DNA of 19,777 nucleotides, from the NCBI GenBank assembly GCA_023134955.1, contig JAGLUC010000257.1:1-19777 (forward strand), read 5' to 3'. Below are positions 1 to 6,850 of the stretch, one piece after another. The stretch comes from Methylococcales bacterium. Its GTDB lineage: Bacteria > Pseudomonadota > Gammaproteobacteria > Methylococcales > Methylomonadaceae. Numbering within the stretch: position 1 is the first letter of the stretch; the number at the start of each line of letters is the position of its first letter. The translations under genes were made by a program, and so were the position numbers. The notes below the pieces were generated by a model that saw only the letters and a list, made by a program, of their open reading frames with translations, was not told where the DNA came from and did no database searches.

Positions 1-136
1 AGTACCTCTTAAGTAAGTGCCATTCGGCTCTGACCCTTTTTTCTCTTTTTTCTCCTTCATGCTTTATTTAGTGGCAATGGAGCAGTTATTTGGTCACAAT
101 TGGTAAAGAACAACAACTGTGTTTAAAATCAAAACT

Positions 137-1030
137 TCACGAAATTTTTTTTTCAAAAAAAGAAGCTAAAAAATCAATAAATGTGGTTAATTTAGCAGGA
201 TAAAAACGCCTTTGTAAATAGGTTGCATAAACGAAAAGGGAGGGAGTTCGGTACTCGTGTAATATCTCAATTAATTGTTTATTTTCTAAATAATGGCGAA
301 CCGATAACTTGGGTGCTTGTACAATTCCCATCCCTAATGCCGCTGCTTCACACAATGCCCGACCATTATTACTGGCAAATACCCAGTCATTCTTAACTTT
401 TTCTGTTGTTCCCTTATTATTAAAAATCCAGCTATCACCATGAGGTGTATCTACATAGTGTAAACATCGGTGAGAGGAAAGCTCACTCGGTGTCTGAGGT
501 GTACCATTTTCTGTTAGATAGGCAGGGGATGCATAGGTTGATAGTTCGGTGCGAGCAATTTTTCTGGCTACAATGCCTTGATCCAGTGTGTCGGTGACAA
601 CTAGTGAAATATCAAAATTACCTTTGCGTAAGTTGACAGGCTTATTGTCTAAAGACATCAATATTTTAACTTCGGGATAAAGACGTTGATAAGCTTCAAT
701 TGCAGGAACCATATATAGCCCTCCAAAATCAATGGGCGCATTGATACTTAAACTGCCTTTAACTGTATTGACTAGTTGAGAGGTTGAGGCTTCTAAATCA
801 TCCAGGTCTTCTAGCAATTGCTTGCAACGATTGTAATAAACTTCACCTGCCTCAGTTAGAGTCAGGCTTCGGGTGGTACGATTTAATAACACCACGCCTA
901 ATGACTTTTCTAAATGAGCCATATATTTACTAATCATCATAGCTGATAAGTTGCGTTCTCTGGCAACCGCAGCAAAAGTACCTAATTCAACGATACGGCA
1001 AAATACCTGCATATTATTAAACTTATCCAT
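137..1030 (-). CDS. LysR-type transcriptional regulator
   Basis: A DNA-binding regulator of 297 residues, the usual LysR length. The N-terminal winged helix-turn-helix is clear: FAAVARERNLS and MISKYMAHLEKSLG at about residues 17-47, followed by the family signature LLNRTTRSLTLTEAGEVYY. The rest is the two-lobed effector-binding domain of the CrgA/DmlR-like subgroup. An in-frame GTG lies two codons upstream (1036), but AGAGG is 5 bases from the ATG at 1030, so I chose the ATG. It is divergent from the carbonic anhydrase gene. A dyad TATTG-N13-CAATA in the shared promoter region (1071-1093) could be its operator, which would make that gene a candidate target by the usual LysR arrangement. The effector cannot be told from sequence. 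Family assignment is firm; the target is inference. Confidence 0.93.
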   Translation of the reverse strand: MDKFNNMQVFCRIVELGTFAAVARERNLSAMMISKYMAHLEKSLGVVLLNRTTRSLTLTEAGEVYYNRCKQLLEDLDDLEASTSQLVNTVKGSLSINAPIDFGGLYMVPAIEAYQRLYPEVKILMSLDNKPVNLRKGNFDISLVVTDTLDQGIVARKIARTELSTYASPAYLTENGTPQTPSELSSHRCLHYVDTPHGDSWIFNNKGTTEKVKNDWVFASNNGRALCEAAALGMGIVQAPKLSVRHYLENKQLIEILHEYRTPSLFVYATYLQRRFYPAKLTTFIDFLASFFEKKIS

Positions 1031-1062
1031 TACCACCTCTTTATAAACTTATACTTTATATT

Positions 1063-1091
1063 TTATAAACTATTGTGAGTATTTAAACCAA
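1063..1091 (-). promoter_or_regulatory. Candidate sigma-70 promoter of the LysR gene
   Basis: Read on the minus strand, TTGGTT (1091-1086) and TTATAA (1068-1063) are separated by 17 bases, about 33 bases upstream of the ATG at 1030. The region is very AT-rich, so -10-like hexamers occur by chance. The element overlaps the divergent promoter for the carbonic anhydrase gene. Confidence 0.35.
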
Positions 1092-1093
1092 TA
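1071..1093. promoter_or_regulatory. Candidate LysR operator dyad
   Basis: TATTG (1071-1075) and CAATA (1089-1093) form a perfect interrupted dyad with 13 bases between the arms. It lies in the divergent LysR/carbonic anhydrase promoter region and overlaps the -35 hexamers of both candidate promoters. This is the usual place for an autoregulating LysR protein, though the classical T-N11-A spacing is not exactly met. Confidence 0.35.
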
Positions 1094-1103
1094 TATTTAT
1101 AAT
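1073..1103 (+). promoter_or_regulatory. Candidate promoter for the carbonic anhydrase gene
   Basis: TTGTGA (1073-1078) is followed, 19 bases later, by a perfect TATAAT (1098-1103). TTTATA at 17-base spacing overlaps it. Transcription would start near 1110, giving an untranslated leader of about 135 bases that contains the long inverted repeat at 1132-1225. Confidence 0.4.
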
Positions 1104-1131
1104 ATAGAATAGATCGCGGAGATAGTAATTT

Positions 1132-1225
1132 GCCGCATGATTTGTTTAAAAAGATGGGAATCACTTAATTATCAATAAGATAATAATAAATCCTATCAGA
1201 TTAAGAAAATCATGCGGCTTTTTTT
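1132..1225 (+). promoter_or_regulatory. Nested inverted repeat with T-run in the carbonic anhydrase leader
   Basis: GCCGCATGATTT (1132-1143) pairs perfectly with AAATCATGCGGC (1207-1218), and seven T residues follow (1219-1225). Two further stems nest inside: GATGGGA/TCCTATC (1153-1159 with 1191-1197, one G-U pair) and ATTATC/GATAAT (1168-1173 with 1179-1184). The whole folds as one long interrupted hairpin ending in a terminator-like stem 21 bases before the ATG of the downstream gene. No gene upstream on this strand needs a terminator. It may be an attenuator or structured leader, a small RNA with its own terminator, or a decayed transposon-like palindrome. Confidence 0.5.
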
Positions 1226-1246
1226 AAACATAATGCGAGAATAATA

Positions 1247-1822
1247 ATGAGTGCTCTGCTTAACGAAGTATTAAATGCTAACCGTGAATATGTAGATTCT
1301 TTTGATAAAGGTGAACTAGCAATGCCACCTGCACGTCAGTTTGCCATATTAACCTGTATGGATGCACGTTTAGATCCTGCAAAATATGCTGGTTTGTCAG
1401 AAGGTGACGCACATGTGATTCGTAATGCGGGTGGACGAGCCAGTGATGATGCTATTCGTTCTTTAGTTATTTCTTATAAACTTTTGGGTACACGTGAATG
1501 GTTTGTGATTCATCATACAAATTGTGGGATGGAAACTTTTAACGATGAAATTATGCGTGATTTGTTAAGCAAAAGTTTAAAAACATCATCAGTTGATGAA
1601 AATGGCTGGCATGATTGTTGTGAGGGTCATGGCTCTGCAGAAGCCAAGTATGTTGACTGGCTAACCATTAAAGACCAGGCACAAAGTGTGACAGAAGATG
1701 TGATTAGAATTAAGTCACATTCATTGGTTCCCAGTGATATTCCAGTTTATGGTTATATCTACGATGTGAAATCAGGGGAATTAATAGAAGTACCAGAAGC
1801 GACTGAAGCTGGTAAATGCTGA
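1247..1822 (+). CDS. Beta-class carbonic anhydrase
   Basis: Predicted to interconvert CO2 and bicarbonate in the cytoplasm with a zinc ion. The 191-residue protein shows the beta-class zinc ligands Cys37 (TCMDARLDP), His90 and Cys93 (IHHTNCGM), and the Asp39-Arg41 catalytic dyad. HVIRNAGG (about 57-63) is the conserved substrate-pocket segment. The short length, without an extended N-terminal helix, resembles the compact Cab-type beta enzymes of Methanothermobacter and mycobacteria rather than E. coli Can. The ATG at 1247 has only a weak GAGA upstream. The gene is divergent from a LysR regulator and preceded by a structured leader, so expression may be controlled at initiation and by attenuation. 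Supply of bicarbonate to pyrimidine and other carboxylations is a generic role; nothing here fixes a specific one. Confidence 0.93.
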   Translation: MSALLNEVLNANREYVDSFDKGELAMPPARQFAILTCMDARLDPAKYAGLSEGDAHVIRNAGGRASDDAIRSLVISYKLLGTREWFVIHHTNCGMETFNDEIMRDLLSKSLKTSSVDENGWHDCCEGHGSAEAKYVDWLTIKDQAQSVTEDVIRIKSHSLVPSDIPVYGYIYDVKSGELIEVPEATEAGKC

Positions 1823-1870
1823 GATTAATTTATCCATCATTTCACATAAGTATTTTTTCAAAATTAGGGC

Positions 1871-1899
1871 TAGTCATATAAAATCACTTGTAGTATTAT
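1871..1899 (+). promoter_or_regulatory. Candidate promoter of tRNA-Ser
   Basis: TAGTCA (1871-1876) and TATTAT (1894-1899) are 17 bases apart. Transcription would start only a few bases before the mature tRNA end at 1912. A short GC-rich stretch follows the -10 box (GGCATCCC), as often seen at stable-RNA promoters under stringent control. The -35 hexamer is a poor match. Confidence 0.35.
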
Positions 1900-1911
1900 G
1901 GCATCCCTTTA

Positions 1912-2001
1912 GGAGAGGTGGCTGAGTGGCCGAAAGCGGCGGTCTTGAAAACCGTTGAGGGTTTATCCCCTCCCAGGGTTCGAATCCCTGCTTCTCCGCC
2001 A
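1912..2001 (+). tRNA. tRNA-Ser (anticodon UGA)
   Basis: A 90-base tRNA with encoded CCA. The acceptor stem is GGAGAGG (1912-1918) pairing with CTTCTCC (1991-1997, one G-U), with discriminator G1998 and CCA 1999-2001. The anticodon loop CTTGAAA gives anticodon TGA, reading UCN serine codons. The long variable arm (GAGGG...CCCTC) is diagnostic of a class II tRNA. The T arm carries GGTTCGAATCC. It stands alone between the carbonic anhydrase and pyrC genes. Confidence 0.97.
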
Positions 2002-2026
2002 TTTATGGTATTTATCCCCCCAATAT

Positions 2027-2105
2027 CTAAGCAATTAGCTTAGTCTGTCATTTAAAATCAAAATAATAAAATCTACACCTTATTTTGTTTCTAAGCTTAA
2101 TTGCT
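2027..2105. repeat. Short inverted repeat between tRNA-Ser and pyrC
   Basis: CTAAGC-AATTA-GCTTAG (2027-2043) is a 6-bp hairpin. Its right part, AGCAATTAGCTTAG, recurs inverted with a one-base insertion as CTAAGCTTAATTGCT at 2091-2105, ending at the pyrC stop codon. It lies between convergent transcripts and might help end one of them, but no strong T-run follows either hairpin. Confidence 0.3.
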
Positions 2106-3137
2106 CTAAAGCATTTTCCAATTTAATTCTTCATTGGCTTTTAATGGAGTAATCGTTTCATTATTCACTCGATAACTGGCAGGTACTGTCCAGGTTTGCT
2201 TTTGCAGTGTTATTGTTTCGGTATTTCTAGGTAATTGATAAAAATCAGCGCCAAAAAAACTAGCAAAGCCTTCAAATTTATCCAATGCATTGGCTTGTTC
2301 AAATGCTTCAATATAAAGTTCTAATGCACCATAAGCACTATAACAGCCAGCACAACCGCAACTGTTTTCTTTAGTAGCTGTTAAATGAGGTGCGCTATCG
2401 GTACCTAGAAAAAACTTGGGATTGCCACTGGTTGCCGCTTTTACTAAGGCTAGACGATGGTGTTCCCGTTTAATAATGGGCAGGCAATAGTGGTGCGGGC
2501 GGATGCCACCCGCCAAAATTGCATTGCGATTAAATAATACATGCTGTGGGGTGATAGTTGCAGCGACTTTATCAGATGCAGATAATACAAAATCAACTGC
2601 TTCTTTAGTAGTGACATGTTCAACTACAACACGTAAATTAGGGAAATTTTTAATGATGCCTGTCAGGCTAGAGGCAACAAATTCTTTTTCACGATCAAAA
2701 ATATCGCAATTTTGATCAGTCACTTCACCGTGAATTAATAAAGGTAAGTCTACTTGTTCCATCACTTCAAGTAGGGGGTAAATACCTTTTAGGTCACTAA
2801 TACCAGATTCTGAATTAGTAGTTGCGCCTGCCGGGTATAATTTAATGGCGTGGACATGTTCAGATTCGGCTGCTTTTTTTATCTCTTCTGGTGTTAATGC
2901 ATCAGTTAAATACAGCGTCATTAATGGATTAAAGGATGATTCTAAGGGCAATGCCTTTAATATTTTTGTGCGGTAATCCAGTGCTTGTTCAACGGTTAAA
3001 ATAGGTGGGTTAAGGTTGGGCATAATAATCGCACGAGCAAATTGTCTGGCAGTATGAGCAATAACTGTTTTTAAAATTGCACCGTGTCTAACGTGTAAAT
3101 GCCAGTCATCAGGTCTAACAAGTGTTAATTTATTCAT
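2106..3137 (-). CDS. pyrC: Dihydroorotase (class II)
   Basis: Catalyses cyclisation of N-carbamoyl-L-aspartate to dihydroorotate, the third step of de novo pyrimidine synthesis. At 343 residues it matches the E. coli PyrC class rather than the longer class I enzymes. Zinc-site residues are visible in order: His13 and His15 (DDWHLHVR), the carboxylated Lys99 (HAIKLYPAGAT), His136 (LIHGE), His174 (VEHVT) and Asp247 (GTDSAPH). The segment CGCAGCYSAYGALELY (about 260-275) is also typical. The ATG at 3137 gives the expected N-terminus, although no good Shine-Dalgarno is seen. It is convergent with the tRNA and divergent from the zinc ribbon gene. The shared intergenic region holds two spaced palindromes that could be an operator. 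Confidence 0.97.
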   Translation of the reverse strand: MNKLTLVRPDDWHLHVRHGAILKTVIAHTARQFARAIIMPNLNPPILTVEQALDYRTKILKALPLESSFNPLMTLYLTDALTPEEIKKAAESEHVHAIKLYPAGATTNSESGISDLKGIYPLLEVMEQVDLPLLIHGEVTDQNCDIFDREKEFVASSLTGIIKNFPNLRVVVEHVTTKEAVDFVLSASDKVAATITPQHVLFNRNAILAGGIRPHHYCLPIIKREHHRLALVKAATSGNPKFFLGTDSAPHLTATKENSCGCAGCYSAYGALELYIEAFEQANALDKFEGFASFFGADFYQLPRNTETITLQKQTWTVPASYRVNNETITPLKANEELNWKML

Positions 3138-3149
3138 TGTTTTGGTGTT

Positions 3150-3181
3150 TTCTATTAGAATATGTCGGTTATTCTATAGAA
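3150..3181. promoter_or_regulatory. Tandem small palindromes in the pyrC/zinc-ribbon intergenic region
   Basis: TTCTATTAGAA (3150-3160) and TTCTATAGAA (3172-3181) are both perfect palindromes sharing the half-site TTCTA. Their centres are about 21.5 bp apart, close to two helical turns. They lie just upstream of pyrC and in the divergent intergenic region. This geometry suits a dimeric repressor binding twice on one face of the DNA. The regulator is unknown, and chance in AT-rich DNA is possible. Confidence 0.3.
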
Positions 3182-3245
3182 AGCTCTTGAAAAAATGAAT
3201 TCAAGACCTCATTTATAGAGATATTTTATTTTTTTGGAGTGCCTT

Positions 3246-3521
3246 GTGCCTATTTACGAATATCAATGTCAGGCTTGTGGAGACGAGCATGAAGCTTTAC
3301 AAAAAATTAGTGCGGAAGCTTTAATTACCTGTCCTGCATGTAGTAAACCAGAGCTAAAGAAAAAAATCTCGGCAGCGGGTTTTAGATTAAAAGGCAATGG
3401 CTGGTATGAGACTGACTTTAAAGGTGGCTCAAAGAAAAATGCTGCCGAAGCATCTAAAGCTGCACCTGCAAAGGCTAGTGGCGGTAGCTGTTGTGGTGGT
3501 GGTGGGTGCGGTAGTCATTGA
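3246..3521 (+). CDS. FmdB-family zinc ribbon protein
   Basis: A 91-residue protein that opens with the FmdB/CxxC_CxxC_SSSS signature MPIYEYQCQACG, then a second knuckle TCPACSK. Cys8, Cys11, Cys29 and Cys32 can bind one zinc ion. The tail is low-complexity and Cys/Gly-rich (GGSCCGGGGCGSH), a common feature of this family in proteobacteria. The start is the GTG at 3246, because GGAG (3236-3239) is 6 bases upstream and family members begin MPIYEY. An earlier in-frame TTG (3234) overlaps that ribosome-binding site and is unlikely. The biochemical role is not established; the family was named from a formamidase operon. Its position directly before aspS is recurrent in gammaproteobacteria. Confidence 0.92.
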   Translation: MPIYEYQCQACGDEHEALQKISAEALITCPACSKPELKKKISAAGFRLKGNGWYETDFKGGSKKNAAEASKAAPAKASGGSCCGGGGCGSH

Positions 3522-3526
3522 TTGTG

Positions 3527-3597
3527 TAGAGCGGACTTTAGTCCGCTATGCGAATAATTATGTAAAATAAAAATATTGCGGACTAAAGTCCGCTCTA
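3527..3597. repeat. REP-like double palindrome between the zinc ribbon gene and aspS
   Basis: A 20-bp arm starting TAGAGCGGACTTTAGTCCGC (3527-3546) recurs as a perfect inverted copy at 3578-3597, with 31 bases between. Each arm is itself a near palindrome, GCGGACT-TT-AGTCCGC. It starts 6 bases after the stop of the upstream gene and ends 38 bases before aspS. This looks like a dispersed REP/BIME-type unit; it could also reduce read-through or protect mRNA ends. Confidence 0.8.
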
Positions 3598-3635
3598 TAA
3601 TTTCAATCAGTTTTAATTTTAAGTAGAGAACAACT

Positions 3636-5429
3636 ATGCGTACGCACAAGTGCGGAGAAGTAACAAAAAAATATTTAGGTGAAACCGTTGCATTATGTGG
3701 CTGGGTTCATCGCCGTCGAGATCATGGTGGGGTTATTTTTATTGACCTGAGAGATCGTGAAGGTTTAGTGCAGGTGGTTTTTAATCCTGATTCAGCAGAA
3801 ACCTTTGCCATCGCCGAAAGCGTGCGTAGTGAGTATGTTTTAAGAGTGGAAGGTGTGGTGAGAGACCGTTTAGAAGGCACGGTTAACCCAAATATGAAAA
3901 CGGGCGAAATTGAAATATTAGTCAGCCATATTGAAGTACTTAACGAATCTGAAACACCACCGTTTCCAGTAGAAAGTGAAATTGAAGTCAACGAAGAAAT
4001 GCGTTTGCGTTATCGTTACATTGATTTGCGTCGTACAGAAATGCAAAAAAATATGCGCGTGCGTAGAGATGTAACCCGTAATTTGCGTAATTTTCTGGAT
4101 GATGAAGATTTTTTTGAAATTGAAACTCCCATTTTAACTAAAGCAACACCTGAAGGTGCGCGTGACTATATCGTACCTAGTCGCACCCATGATAATGCTT
4201 TTTTTGCCCTGCCACAGTCGCCTCAATTGTATAAACAATTGTTAATGATTGCAGGAATGGATAAGTATTATCAAATTGTACGTTGTTTTCGTGATGAAGA
4301 TTTACGAGCCGATAGACAACCTGAATTTACTCAGATAGATATTGAAACATCATTCATGAATGAAGATAAAATCATGGATACCATGGAGGAAATGATTAAA
4401 AAATTGTTTGCTGATGTGATTGATGTCGATCTAGGCGATAAATTCCCTGTGATGACTTATGCAGAAGCCATGCGTTTATATGGTTCAGATAAGCCTGATT
4501 TACGTATTCCATTACAGTTTGTTGATATTGCAGACGACATGAAAGATGTGGACTTTAAAGTTTTCTCAGGTCCTGCAAATGATCCTAATGGTCGCGTGGT
4601 TGCATTAAAAATTCCAGGTGGCTCTGATTTAACTCGTAAAGAAATTGATGGCTTGACTAAATTCGTCAGTATTTATGGTGCAAGAGGTTTAGCGTACATT
4701 AAAGTGAATGATAGAGGTGCTGGTTTAGAAGGCTTGCAATCCCCGATTGTTAAATTTGCACCAGCAGAGGTTTGGGAAAGCGTATTAACTAAAACAGACG
4801 CTCAAACAGGCGATTTAATCTTCTTTGGCGCAGATAAAGCCAATATCGTTAACGAAGCCATTGGTGCGTTAAGAGTTAAAATTGGACATGATCGTGGTTT
4901 GGCAGAAGGGGATTGGACACCATTATGGTTGATTGATTTTCCAATGTTTGATTGGGATGATAAAAATCAACGCTGGAATGCCATTCATCACCCATTTACA
5001 GCACCAAGCTGTTCGATTGAAGAATTACAGGCTAACCCCGGTAAAGCACTATCAAGAGCTTATGATTTAATCTTAAATGGTTGTGAAGTTGGCGGTGGCT
5101 CAATCCGTATCAATAAAACTGATATGCAATCTAAAGTGTTTGAAATACTAGGGATTGGTGAAGAAGAAGCTAGAGATAAGTTCGGTTTCTTATTAGATGC
5201 ATTGAAATATGGCTGTCCTCCACATGGTGGTGTTGCCTTTGGTTTGGATAGGTTAGTTATGTTAATGACAGGATCAGCTTCAATCAGAGACGTAATTGCA
5301 TTCCCTAAAACACAAACCGCAGCTTGCCCATTAATGGATTCACCAGCTGTGGTGAGTGATGTTCAGCTACATGAATTAGGGATTAAGTTACATAAGCCTG
5401 CTGCAAAGAAAGAACAAAAACAGGCTTAG
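3636..5429 (+). CDS. aspS: Aspartyl-tRNA synthetase, probably nondiscriminating
   Basis: Charges tRNA-Asp with aspartate in the cytoplasm. The 597 residues match the bacterial-type enzyme (E. coli about 590). Order: OB-fold anticodon domain (CGWVHRRRDHGGVIF, about 21-35), class II motif 2 (CFRDEDLRADRQPEFTQID, about 216-234), the GAD insertion, and motif 3 (GGVAFGLDRLVML, about 528-540). His30 and Gly81 occupy the positions where discriminating E. coli-type enzymes carry Leu and Lys. The His/Gly pair is the one described for the nondiscriminating P. aeruginosa enzyme, so this enzyme may also make Asp-tRNA-Asn for GatCAB. The start MRTHKCG fits the family; AGAGAA lies upstream of the ATG. It is flanked on both sides by palindromic repeats. 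Confidence 0.97.
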   Translation: MRTHKCGEVTKKYLGETVALCGWVHRRRDHGGVIFIDLRDREGLVQVVFNPDSAETFAIAESVRSEYVLRVEGVVRDRLEGTVNPNMKTGEIEILVSHIEVLNESETPPFPVESEIEVNEEMRLRYRYIDLRRTEMQKNMRVRRDVTRNLRNFLDDEDFFEIETPILTKATPEGARDYIVPSRTHDNAFFALPQSPQLYKQLLMIAGMDKYYQIVRCFRDEDLRADRQPEFTQIDIETSFMNEDKIMDTMEEMIKKLFADVIDVDLGDKFPVMTYAEAMRLYGSDKPDLRIPLQFVDIADDMKDVDFKVFSGPANDPNGRVVALKIPGGSDLTRKEIDGLTKFVSIYGARGLAYIKVNDRGAGLEGLQSPIVKFAPAEVWESVLTKTDAQTGDLIFFGADKANIVNEAIGALRVKIGHDRGLAEGDWTPLWLIDFPMFDWDDKNQRWNAIHHPFTAPSCSIEELQANPGKALSRAYDLILNGCEVGGGSIRINKTDMQSKVFEILGIGEEEARDKFGFLLDALKYGCPPHGGVAFGLDRLVMLMTGSASIRDVIAFPKTQTAACPLMDSPAVVSDVQLHELGIKLHKPAAKKEQKQA

Positions 5430-5438
5430 ACACCTTAA

Positions 5439-5515
5439 GTAGGATGGGTAAAGGAGGCTTTATTCCGTGCCCATCTGTGCTTGTGATGGGCACGCTATCG
5501 CTTTGCCCATCCTAC
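5439..5515. repeat. Nested palindromic repeat between aspS and nadA
   Basis: Outer arms GTAGGATGGGTAAAG (5439-5453) and CTTTGCCCATCCTAC (5501-5515) pair over 15 bp with one G-U. Inner arms CGTGCCCATC (5466-5475) and GATGGGCACG (5485-5494) form a perfect 10-bp hairpin with a 9-base loop. The unit starts 9 bases after the aspS stop. The GGATGGGCAAAG core looks like a dispersed genomic repeat rather than a gene-specific site. No T-run follows, so it is not a typical intrinsic terminator. Confidence 0.8.
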
Positions 5516-5559
5516 TCAAAATATTGAATATGCTGACGCAGAGTATAGGAACAAGATAA

Positions 5560-6663
5560 GTGATTATGACTTCTACACCATTATCCATCCAAAATTACGC
5601 ATTACTTGATGATGAAGAATGCGATACCCGTATTGTTGTCGCTAAAGAAAAACTCGGTAAACGCTGTATTGTTTTAGGTCACCATTATCAGCGTAATGAA
5701 GTGTTTAAACACGCGGACATTACAGGTGACTCTTTAAAACTCTCTCGTGAAGCCGCAGAATCAGAAGCGCAGTACATTGTGTTTTGTGGTGTGCATTTTA
5801 TGGCAGAAGTAGCAGATATTTTGTCTCGCCCTGATCAAATTGTCATATTGCCAGATTTAGCGGCAGGTTGTTCCATGGCAGACATGGCAAACGCCACTAA
5901 TGTACAAAAATGCTGGGATGAATTGTCGCAAGTGATTGATGCTGATAATACGGTTACACCTGTCACTTATATTAATTCAGCCGCTGATTTAAAAGCATTT
6001 TGTGGTAAGCATGATGGGATTGTTTGTACTTCGTCTAATGCCCAAAAAGTATTAGAGTGGAGTTTTGCTAAAAAGGAAAAAATATTATTCTTCCCTGATC
6101 AACACTTAGGTAGAACTACTGGTTTTATGATGGGTATTCCATTAGAACAAATTGTAGTGTGGGAATTTGGTAAACCAAATGGTGGGCTGACAGAACAGCA
6201 AATTAAAGAGGCTAAAATCATTTTATGGAATGGTTTTTGTTCTGTACACCAAGTATTTCAACCCGAACATATTGATGAATTTAAAAAGAAATATCCAGAG
6301 ACTAAAGTAATAGCTCACCCAGAAGCCTGCTTTGAAGTCTGTCAAAAAGCCGATTATATTGGTTCTACAGAGACTATCCTTAAAATAGTTAAAGAGGCAG
6401 AGCCTAATACTCGCTGGTTAGTAGCAACTGAACTTAACCTGGTTAATCGTTTACATGAAGAATGTAAAGACCAAGGTAAAAATGTACATTTTATGTCATC
6501 AACCTTAAGCATGTGCTCAACCATGTTCAGAACAGACCCTCAGCACTTAGCCTGGGTGCTAGAAAACTTAGTCGCAGGGCATGTGGTTAATCAAATTACA
6601 GTAGATGCAGAAGAGGCGGTATTAGCTAAGCAAGCTTTGGATAATATGTTAAGAGTTAGTTAA
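5560..6663 (+). CDS. nadA: Quinolinate synthase A
   Basis: Condenses iminoaspartate with dihydroxyacetone phosphate to quinolinate in de novo NAD synthesis, using a [4Fe-4S] cluster held by three cysteines. All three are visible: Cys104 (AAGCSMADM), Cys227 (WNGFCSVHQ) and Cys319 (STLSMCSTMFR). Other conserved segments are GHHYQRNEV (40-48), ITGDSLKLSREA (54-65), CGVHFMAE (76-83), FPDQHLGR (178-185) and HPEACFEV (253-260). The 367-residue length fits the longer Bacillus-like NadA form rather than the E. coli form (about 347). I numbered from the GTG at 5560 because AGGA lies 9 bases upstream. The ATG at 5566 is also possible and only removes two residues. A MITE begins 13 bases after the stop and probably supplies the terminator. 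nadB and nadC are not in the window. Confidence 0.96.
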   Translation: MIMTSTPLSIQNYALLDDEECDTRIVVAKEKLGKRCIVLGHHYQRNEVFKHADITGDSLKLSREAAESEAQYIVFCGVHFMAEVADILSRPDQIVILPDLAAGCSMADMANATNVQKCWDELSQVIDADNTVTPVTYINSAADLKAFCGKHDGIVCTSSNAQKVLEWSFAKKEKILFFPDQHLGRTTGFMMGIPLEQIVVWEFGKPNGGLTEQQIKEAKIILWNGFCSVHQVFQPEHIDEFKKKYPETKVIAHPEACFEVCQKADYIGSTETILKIVKEAEPNTRWLVATELNLVNRLHEECKDQGKNVHFMSSTLSMCSTMFRTDPQHLAWVLENLVAGHVVNQITVDAEEAVLAKQALDNMLRVS

Positions 6664-6676
6664 TAACTAACCATTA

Positions 6677-6850
6677 TATTAATCGTCCCAAAAGTTCTGG
6701 CAGGTATTTTGACGCTTTTTTTTTAACGCATATTGTAGCCCGTATGAAACGAAGTGTAATGTGGGGTTTCGAGTCATCGGTTCCCCGTATTAGGTAAACT
6801 TCATATGGGCTATTTTTTCATTACTGCGAAAACTTTTGGAACGATTAATA
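6677..6850 (+). mobile_element. MITE copy A (174 bp, IS630/Tc1-mariner-like TA flanks)
   Basis: A non-coding element with terminal inverted repeats of about 25 bp. The left end is TTAATCGTCCCAAAAG and the right end, on the other strand, TTAATCGTTCCAAAAG; the match continues to GCAG with three mismatches over about 26 bp. TA lies outside both ends (6677-6678 and 6849-6850), as expected from TA-specific transposases. An internal hairpin pairs GTAGCCCGTATGAA (6735-6748) with TTCATATGGGCTA (6800-6812). A second copy of identical total length lies inverted at 9836-10009. No transposase is encoded, so mobility would have been in trans. Confidence 0.88.
6735..6818 (+). terminator. nadA: Probable nadA terminator supplied by MITE copy A
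   Basis: The MITE's central hairpin has TAGCCCGTATGAA at its base and TTCATATGGGCTA on the other side. An inner stem (AATGTGGGG with CCCCGTATT, allowing G-U pairs) extends it. Six T residues follow directly (6813-6818). Read in the nadA direction this has the shape of an intrinsic terminator about 75 bases after the stop, though the stem is interrupted and moderate in strength. Confidence 0.4.

Noticed and set aside
2503..2715. A plus-strand frame inside pyrC (and similar ones inside aspS at 3722-3991 and DUF898 at 18581-18781)
   Set aside because: Each lies wholly within a well-identified gene on the other strand.
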